Assembly (NCBI GenBank): GCA_009859145.1
Contig: VRVR01000022.1
Span: 248,001-312,000 of the forward strand
DNA length: 64,000 bases
Reading direction: 5' to 3'
From: Andalucia godoyi
Lineage: Eukaryota; Discoba; Jakobea; Jakobida; Andaluciidae
Positions 58,587 through 64,000 of this stretch are shown here, piece after piece (positions within the stretch are counted from its first letter, which is position 1; each line of letters opens with the position of its first letter). The position numbers and the translations under genes are program-made. Under the pieces are notes generated by a model. It made no database searches and was not told the DNA's origin. It saw nothing but the letters and a program-made list of their open reading frames with translations.

Positions 58587-59906
58587 TCAATTATCATCAT
58601 CGTCGTCATCGTCATCTTCTTCATCAAGATCGTCGTCGAGATCAATGTGATCGTCGTCAACAGGCTCGAACTCGTCTTCCTCGTCTTCCTCGTCTTCCTC
58701 TCCCTCTTCATCCCCACCACCACCATCAGCATCATCATCATTGTCGTCGTCGTCGTCGTCGTTGTTCTCCTGTTCCTTGGCCTTCTTCTTGAGCTCAAAC
58801 TTGACCTTCTTCTTCTCCTTCTTTTCGTCTTCGATGCGCTTCTTTTCTGCAACCCGTCGCTCCTGCTCTTCCCTTCGGGCCTTCTTCTCGGACCTTCGCT
58901 GGTCCATCTCCGCGATTTCTGACGCAGTCTTTTGCACAAATCGATGATACAGCACCTGTCCAGAGCAGATCCCATCCTCAATCTTCACCGGCTTCAGACG
59001 AATTCTCGGCCCGACTTCAATCACCTTGAGCGCCACCTTTTTGTTTCTGGAGTCCTCTCCATCCTCCGCCAAATCACCGTCGTCCTGCGACCGTGGTTGT
59101 TGCTGCTGGCCGTTCTTGCTTCCTCTCACAGACGAGGCAAGCAAGGATGACGGATCGTCGACCTTTTCACCTTCTGACTCGGTATCGGATCCTTGTCCAA
59201 AGAGCCCTTCCGCGCCTCCCGCAATCACTTTTCGGAGTCTGTCGATTGAAATTGCCTTTCCAAGACTGCGCTGTCGAATGACATAGTGCCTGACCTCGAT
59301 CCAGTCGTTAGCAGGGTGTTTGTGGAAGAGCACCAGCCGCCGCACGTCCGAATCGAGCTTGACTGTCGAGAGCTTGAGAGCAGGGAACATCGACTGGATC
59401 GACGACGTGATCACCTTCCACTCTCCAGCCGAGCACAGTCGCTCGTTTTTCCCGTCCACAGCCGCAGAACTCGGGGTAATCGACGAAAACCCATTCATGA
59501 CACACAACGCAGGAACCTTGTAGTCGATCGATGCGGTTCCAATGGGCCGCTTCTGCACAGCCTGGACATCCCGGATGAGCGAGTACCCAAGCACCTTGAA
59601 TGTGACCGTCGGCCCATTCGGCACACGGCACACTTTCCAATACGGCCCATTCTCGCCAACCGTAATCATCTGAAAGTGCGAAACCGACATGGACGACGCA
59701 ACCCGCACATAGTCCCGAAGACGCGTCGACTGAGTAGACTGCAGCTTACGTGCTGTCAGCGGCTCCATCATTTGCCGCAGATCACGCACAAGTTGTTTAT
59801 GCTGCTTCAGCACCGATCCACGATGAAAAATCATCGTTCGCGAAACTGCCGCTTCTACATCAGGATTCACTGCCCGGTGCGTACGAGTTTTGCGACGTCG
59901 GCCCAT
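58587..59906 (-). CDS. PPAN: Peter Pan/SSF1 ribosome biogenesis protein (Brix domain)
   Basis: The 439-residue protein has the Brix domain of the Ssf1/PPAN group, required for 27S pre-rRNA processing and 60S assembly in the nucleolus. The N-terminus is MGRRRKTRTHR, and the domain (about 22-340) includes SRTMIFHRGSVLKQHKQLVRDLRQMMEP, TARKLQST, VSHFQMITVGENGPYWKV, PTVTFKV, SMFPALKLSTVKLDSDVRRLVLFHK, IEVRHYVIRQRSLGKAISIDRL, and EVGPRIRLKPVKIEDGICSGQVLYHRFVQKT. The C-terminal 90 residues are a charged helix and a very acidic D/E run, typical of nucleolar proteins. The ATG is clean. Confidence 0.92.
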   Translation of the reverse strand: MGRRRKTRTHRAVNPDVEAAVSRTMIFHRGSVLKQHKQLVRDLRQMMEPLTARKLQSTQSTRLRDYVRVASSMSVSHFQMITVGENGPYWKVCRVPNGPTVTFKVLGYSLIRDVQAVQKRPIGTASIDYKVPALCVMNGFSSITPSSAAVDGKNERLCSAGEWKVITSSIQSMFPALKLSTVKLDSDVRRLVLFHKHPANDWIEVRHYVIRQRSLGKAISIDRLRKVIAGGAEGLFGQGSDTESEGEKVDDPSSLLASSVRGSKNGQQQQPRSQDDGDLAEDGEDSRNKKVALKVIEVGPRIRLKPVKIEDGICSGQVLYHRFVQKTASEIAEMDQRRSEKKARREEQERRVAEKKRIEDEKKEKKKVKFELKKKAKEQENNDDDDDDNDDDADGGGGDEEGEEDEEDEEDEFEPVDDDHIDLDDDLDEEDDDDDDDDN

Positions 59907-60267
59907 TGCTTCTCTATTTATGCGTGTGGATGTGTGGATGTGTGGATGTGTGAATGTGGGTGTGCTTTTCTTGTAAATGAAAATAGAAAAAACAACGTGA
60001 CGGAAACGAGGCGAGAGAGCCTACGTGCTCAAGATAAAAGGGGATGGGGGGAAGAGCGAAAGACGGATCTACAGTGGCTGCGACATGAGGACGTGATGGA
60101 CACGGCAGCTGGTGGGCTGGGAGCTTTTTTCTTCCAGCTTGTTTGAAACGTTGTTCGGGGAAGCGGAACAAGGGTTATGTGTGCTTGAGCCTATTGTCCA
60201 AGTCGAAGACACTGCATCGTAACAGCAAGAGGTGGCAGGGGTGGTGGTAAATGACCTTGCGTCCACG
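59907..60267. promoter_or_regulatory. Divergent region between PPAN and acidic-protein genes
   Basis: A 361-base gap between divergent starts containing a GGATGTGTGGATGTGTGG repeat near 59927-59950 and no gene. Confidence 0.35.
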
Positions 60268-61000
60268 ATGAGTCGATGTGCAGATTCGTGTGCTTTGAAC
60301 AATCGAGACGACAACGACGACGACGACGACGATAAGGATGACAAGAATGGGGAGAGTCGCTTTCGGGAGTTCAAGCAGTCCGTGCTGAGAAACGGGATTC
60401 CAGTCGAACCGTCGTTTGCATTTGTTGTGAAGGTTCACCAGTACAAATCATTGGATCCTTTGTTCCAGGTCATAGCGGATGAGCTTCCGCTCTCTGCCTT
60501 TATTCCTGATTCCTTGATAAGACCGCGAAGGCATGCTGAAAATACGTCTTTTTTCTTGAACTGCGAAAACAACAATGACAACGCCAACGACGATGGTGAT
60601 AGTGGTGGTGACGCGTCCAGCGAGGAAGAGTTGACGATGAACGGGCGGCGTCTCCTTGAGAGAGACGGCATTCTTGAACGAATGCCGCATATCTTGCGTG
60701 ATAACGATCCGGCCAAGAAATTAATTGAGGATTCCAGTGCCCGGCTCGCTTCTGCACTGTCGACCATTGTGTCCAGCATAAACTTTTGGGAGTCGTTTGG
60801 CGAGCCGCAGTCTAACAACGAAGATGATGAGAATGCGAGCTGGGTAGACTCGTTTTCACTGCACCAGAAACCACAATTGTCGTACGAAAAGTGGAGACTG
60901 CTTTCACGGATGGTGCATCGAGCAACTGCAGAGTGGGATGGGAAATTGGAATCCATGCGCAGTACCGTGCAGCATGCGGACGACGACGGCGGCGGCGACT

Positions 61001-61050
<50 letters not shown>

Positions 61051-62343
61051 GCGCGCTCCACGGCAATCAATGATCTGAAGCAAGTATTGCACACGGAGGT
61101 TTCCGCCATCCAAGATTCGATCGAGTGGAGGCAACACTGGAAAGCGCTGGATTTTGGCTCTTCTAACTCCACGGACGACGGCGGCACTTGTGAAATACCA
61201 TACTTGGCAGATCCTGCATTCTGCTCTCATGTTGTGATTCATGCACCGAGCAATACACGAGTGGCTGTGCATGTTGACTGGATGCGCCGCAAAGATGCTG
61301 TACAGAAAAAGCTGCAACTGGAATCTGTTGTTTTTGACGTGCAGTCTGGCCAGGACGGGGTGAACGGAAAGTCAAAATTCAAGAGTCTCGTCTTGTCTGC
61401 GATGGCTTCTCAGTTAAAACACGACATACAAAGCTGCATGGTTCAGGACGACGTCACGAAGAACATGGAGCAATTGCAGCACGCGCTTCGACATGTGACA
61501 GCTGGGACAGTCGACGGTGTTCGTGATGCTGTTTCGTACAAGGAGCAAGTGCGAAGTGCAAGCTCCACCACGGTATCAGCGTTGCAAGGATTTGCCGGTC
61601 TCGGGTTTTTGGAACCGCTTTTCCAAAGCCCGCGTGCAGCAGTCTATCCGCGCATCTTGGAGTCGTTTCGAGCCATTTCACTCTATACGTATGATTTTGA
61701 AAATGCGTCGTGCGAGAGATGTTCGCACTTGTTTTTCCACTTTCTCAAAGCACTTTTGCGAGTTTTGCTTCCTCGAGCATCTTTGGCAAGTTTGTGGCAG
61801 TGCACGTCTCGTAACGGAGAGGATTTTGCGCAATTCGAAATGTCAGTTACAAGACATCATCCTTTGAGTATTTTATTCCATGGAGAGAACGAACAATCAG
61901 AATCAATCACGGGCCCGTCGTTGCTCCTCTTTAACTGCATCCATCCACCAACGGCAGCAAAGGTGTTGATGGAGAGTGTGACGGACGTTTCAAACGTCCT
62001 TCCCGTCGCCAAATCCTTGCTCTCTGTTCCCTGGGACCACATAGCAAATACACTGAGTTTTCCAGAGCTGTGTCTGTGGGCTCCAGATTTCGGCATTCGA
62101 AGGACTGCCCATGCATCATCGCAAGGCTCCGTGCCTGCTCCACGAAATGTGGAAGAACTCACAAAGACACTGGAGAATTGCTCCGTTTTGTGGTCAAAAT
62201 CCACCGCGATATTCCGGTCGAAGAATCTCTTCCTGTCGTCTGCCCGGTCGGAGCTGTTTGCACACTTCATGAAGCGATATGAGGACTGGATTGGACATGC
62301 CGCAGTGTCCCTTTCCAGGATGGGTCCTCCATCATCATTCTGA
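60268..62343 (+). CDS. Unrecognised protein with acidic runs
   Basis: I do not recognise this 691-residue protein. The N-terminus has a D-run (DDDDDDKDDK), a second acidic patch lies at about residues 110-130, and a pure D-run occurs near residues 245-260. Between and after these are helical segments (for example LLERDGILERMPHIL, SYEKWRLLSRMVHRATAEW, PRILESFRAISLYTYDFE, ELFAHFMKRYEDWIGHAAVSLS). No membrane segment, zinc site or enzymatic motif is visible. The frame opens 12 codons upstream at a GTG, and the first ATG is at 60268. It could be a helical tethering or adaptor protein, but I can support no function. Confidence 0.7.
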
Positions 62344-62417
62344 TCATCACCAAACTGAGCTTAGCTGGAAATGCTAGAGGACAGAAGGGGGAGAAAGGAG
62401 GACAGAAAGAAATGAAA

Positions 62418-62442
62418 AAAGAAAGAAAGAAAGAAAGAAAGA
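62418..62442 (+). repeat. (GAAA)n microsatellite
   Basis: A GAAA-type array lies in the short gap between the stop codons of the two convergent right-edge genes. Confidence 0.85.
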
Positions 62443-62457
62443 TATTCACCATGCGGC

Positions 62458-64000
62458 TTACTTTCCAGCGGTTGCGGGTACAGCGGGACGAAGAACCAGT
62501 CGAAGAACGACCGTCGCAGGGTCCATCGAACGTTGTAGTGCAACCGCACGGAGCTTTGGCAACAGAATCCAACCACAATCCTTGTTATCCCAGACGAATA
62601 AGCTTTCGATGCGTTCAGGTAAAATACCACCTCTTCTCAAGATGCCAAAGATCATCGGACGCGAGAGTGTCTCGGCAACGACGCCCTCTTGTCGAACCGT
62701 TCGCCAGATCCCAGGTGCGCCGGATACTTGGTACTTCAATAAAATCGGTCTTCCCAGTTCGGGAAAAGCAATTGCAACTTCTTCCGGAGTGTACGCGAAC
62801 TTGTGGAAGGGACGGAAATCAGAGCCCTCAAGACGCGTCGCAGCGGTCAGTGATTTGTAATACCGCGCGTCCGCCACACAAAGCTCCTCCTCGATGCGGA
62901 GCACCTCCAGGTCTTCCACAGAAAGCAGCCTGTTCTTGGAAAACACTCTTTCCAAGAACCCGCGATCATATCGAAGGATAGGTCTCCTGATGAGGACATC
63001 CTCATCGTCCTCGTAATTGTCATCCCGGAGACCAAGTTCATCTGAGCACGCCGTTCGCACACGCTTGGCAGTCCACCGACGAATTTGCTTCTCCAGGGTC
63101 TCCAACTCGTCTCGATCATCATCGCGGCCACCGCTTCCCGTCGACACAGCCCCAGTCCCAGTCCCAGAAGCTTGCACAGGATTTAGACATCCCCTATCTC
63201 GAAGCGGATCGACACGAGCATTCACGTCATCGCCGAAATCCATCAGGTCCATGTCTCGAAGATCATCATCGTTTGCAGCAACATCCGGAAGCTTAGATGC
63301 AATCTGTAGCTTCATCCAGACAAGGGCTTGTGCAGAGTCGGCTGCAACGGTCCCCAGAGAAACAGGGACATTCCCATCCGCGGAGCTCAGCGGATTCGTG
63401 TTTCCGCAGTAGACGCCGCCCGAAGCGACGTTTCCATTGCCGTTCGTGCGATCGACAGGAGCGCCGGTCATCGTGGACAGCTCGTCTCTTCCGGGCATGA
63501 TGCTACCTGGGCCAGCGGTAGGAGTATCCTCTCCAACCAAACTTGACAAATAGCCAAGACCATTGATGACAACGGACGGTCCAGAGAGCGACAAGAGCGA
63601 GCTGGACAATTTCCAATACTCCCGATCCGCCAGCAGCTTGTCTACTTCCGTTCTCCGCCGATCAATCTCTGCAGCGGTACTGCTTCGACTGCCCCGCTGC
63701 CTCTTCTTTCCGTCTATCACATCTACGATGGCGTTCTTGTCGTTCTTTTCCTTGTTCTTTCGCTCCTCTTCAAGGCGCATCTGCTCCATAAACTCCTCTG
63801 GAGCACGCCCGGACTTCCGACAGTCCATGCAAAACCATAGTCCTTTCGGAATCTCGTCCAGCGGCGGATTGCAGCAATACAAGTGGTATGCAGCAGGGCA
63901 GCCATCGCAACAAATCAAAAACCCGCCTTGGAAGCACTGATAGCAGACATCTTCATTGTGCACAGTTTCTTCCAAGTCGCTCGCAGAAGGATGAAGAAGG
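62458..64000 (-). CDS. PHD-finger protein, 5' end beyond the window
   Basis: The frame is open to the right edge, so the protein's N-terminus is not in this window. It has at least 514 residues. Near the start of the visible part is a complete C4HC3 PHD finger: [25 protein letters not shown], then [14 protein letters not shown] fingers often read histone H3 tails, and the C-G-C-P-A-A-x-H pattern with the aromatic context is of the type seen in CHD/BAZ-like readers. Downstream are a charged helix (about [16 protein letters not shown]), a low-complexity middle, and a C-terminal block ([45 protein letters not shown]) that I do not recognise. A chromatin role is inferred from the PHD finger only. 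Confidence 0.75.
   Translation of the reverse strand, partial: LLHPSASDLEETVHNEDVCYQCFQGGFLICCDGCPAAYHLYCCNPPLDEIPKGLWFCMDCRKSGRAPEEFMEQMRLEEERKNKEKNDKNAIVDVIDGKKRQRGSRSSTAAEIDRRRTEVDKLLADREYWKLSSSLLSLSGPSVVINGLGYLSSLVGEDTPTAGPGSIMPGRDELSTMTGAPVDRTNGNGNVASGGVYCGNTNPLSSADGNVPVSLGTVAADSAQALVWMKLQIASKLPDVAANDDDLRDMDLMDFGDDVNARVDPLRDRGCLNPVQASGTGTGAVSTGSGGRDDDRDELETLEKQIRRWTAKRVRTACSDELGLRDDNYEDDEDVLIRRPILRYDRGFLERVFSKNRLLSVEDLEVLRIEEELCVADARYYKSLTAATRLEGSDFRPFHKFAYTPEEVAIAFPELGRPILLKYQVSGAPGIWRTVRQEGVVAETLSRPMIFGILRRGGILPERIESLFVWDNKDCGWILLPKLRAVALQRSMDPATVVLRLVLRPAVPATAGK

Noticed and set aside
60268-62343. Assignment of the acidic protein to the RINT1/Tip20 family
   Set aside because: General helical character suggested it, but no specific motif supports it, so it was left unassigned.

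Overview
The window is nuclear DNA from a compact, intron-poor eukaryote that very probably builds a flagellum. The evidence is mostly single-exon genes with eukaryote-only functions (Tim13, BUB3, SmF, a proteasome alpha subunit, ORMDL, NBS1, STN1), one clear GT-AG intron, an isolated cytosolic-type tRNA-Arg, and several cilium genes (CDK20-like kinase, CC2D2A-like C2 protein, CFAP210-like coiled coil). The lineage cannot be fixed from the sequence alone. The polyQ protein at the left edge carries a block resembling the TIGR01589 domain usually listed as plant-specific, so an algal or algal-related protist is one possibility.

Layout, left to right: polyQ TIGR01589-type protein (+); STN1 (-) and mitochondrial uS9m (-); LolD/MacB-like ABC ATPase (+); tRNA-Arg(UCU) (-); ORMDL (+); OGFOD1/Tpa1-type hydroxylase (+); NBS1 (-), followed by a 99-bp GA microsatellite; UspA (+); large coiled-coil protein with LC8-type TQT motifs (+); BUB3 (-); CDK20-like kinase (+); RalGAP-beta (-); GH63-type glucosidase (-); a possible FAAP100/FANCB-like protein (+); a 2018-residue SMCHD1/GMI1-type GHKL-ATPase plus SMC-hinge protein (-); TIM13 with an intron (+); Bot1/mS45-like protein (-); a 2786-residue helical-repeat protein ending in an RGS domain (-). 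A gene-poor stretch follows, then CC2D2A-like (+), a second gene-poor stretch, RlmM-type methyltransferase (-), SmF with a long tail (+), CFAP210-like (-), proteasome alpha4/PSMA7 (-), PPAN/SSF1 (-), an unrecognised acidic protein (+) and a PHD-finger protein cut by the right edge (-).

The most striking find is in the two gene-poor stretches on either side of CC2D2A. Each holds a decayed, frameshifted piece of the same family of eukaryotic TnpB (Fanzor) RNA-guided nuclease. Both keep the RuvC-III block IDRDW-(N/D)-GARN, aligned nearly base for base. One copy joins a TnpB N-terminal helix directly to this C-terminal block, as an internally deleted derivative would. The other keeps the zinc-ribbon and central motifs. 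In both, an imperfect hairpin overlaps the stop codon, a position where omega-RNA or right-end structures could lie.

Genome maintenance (STN1, NBS1, SMCHD1/GMI1-like, possibly FAAP100-like) and ciliary function are well represented, but the genes are interleaved on both strands with short gaps. Apart from possible shared promoters at divergent pairs, nothing indicates operon-like organisation.
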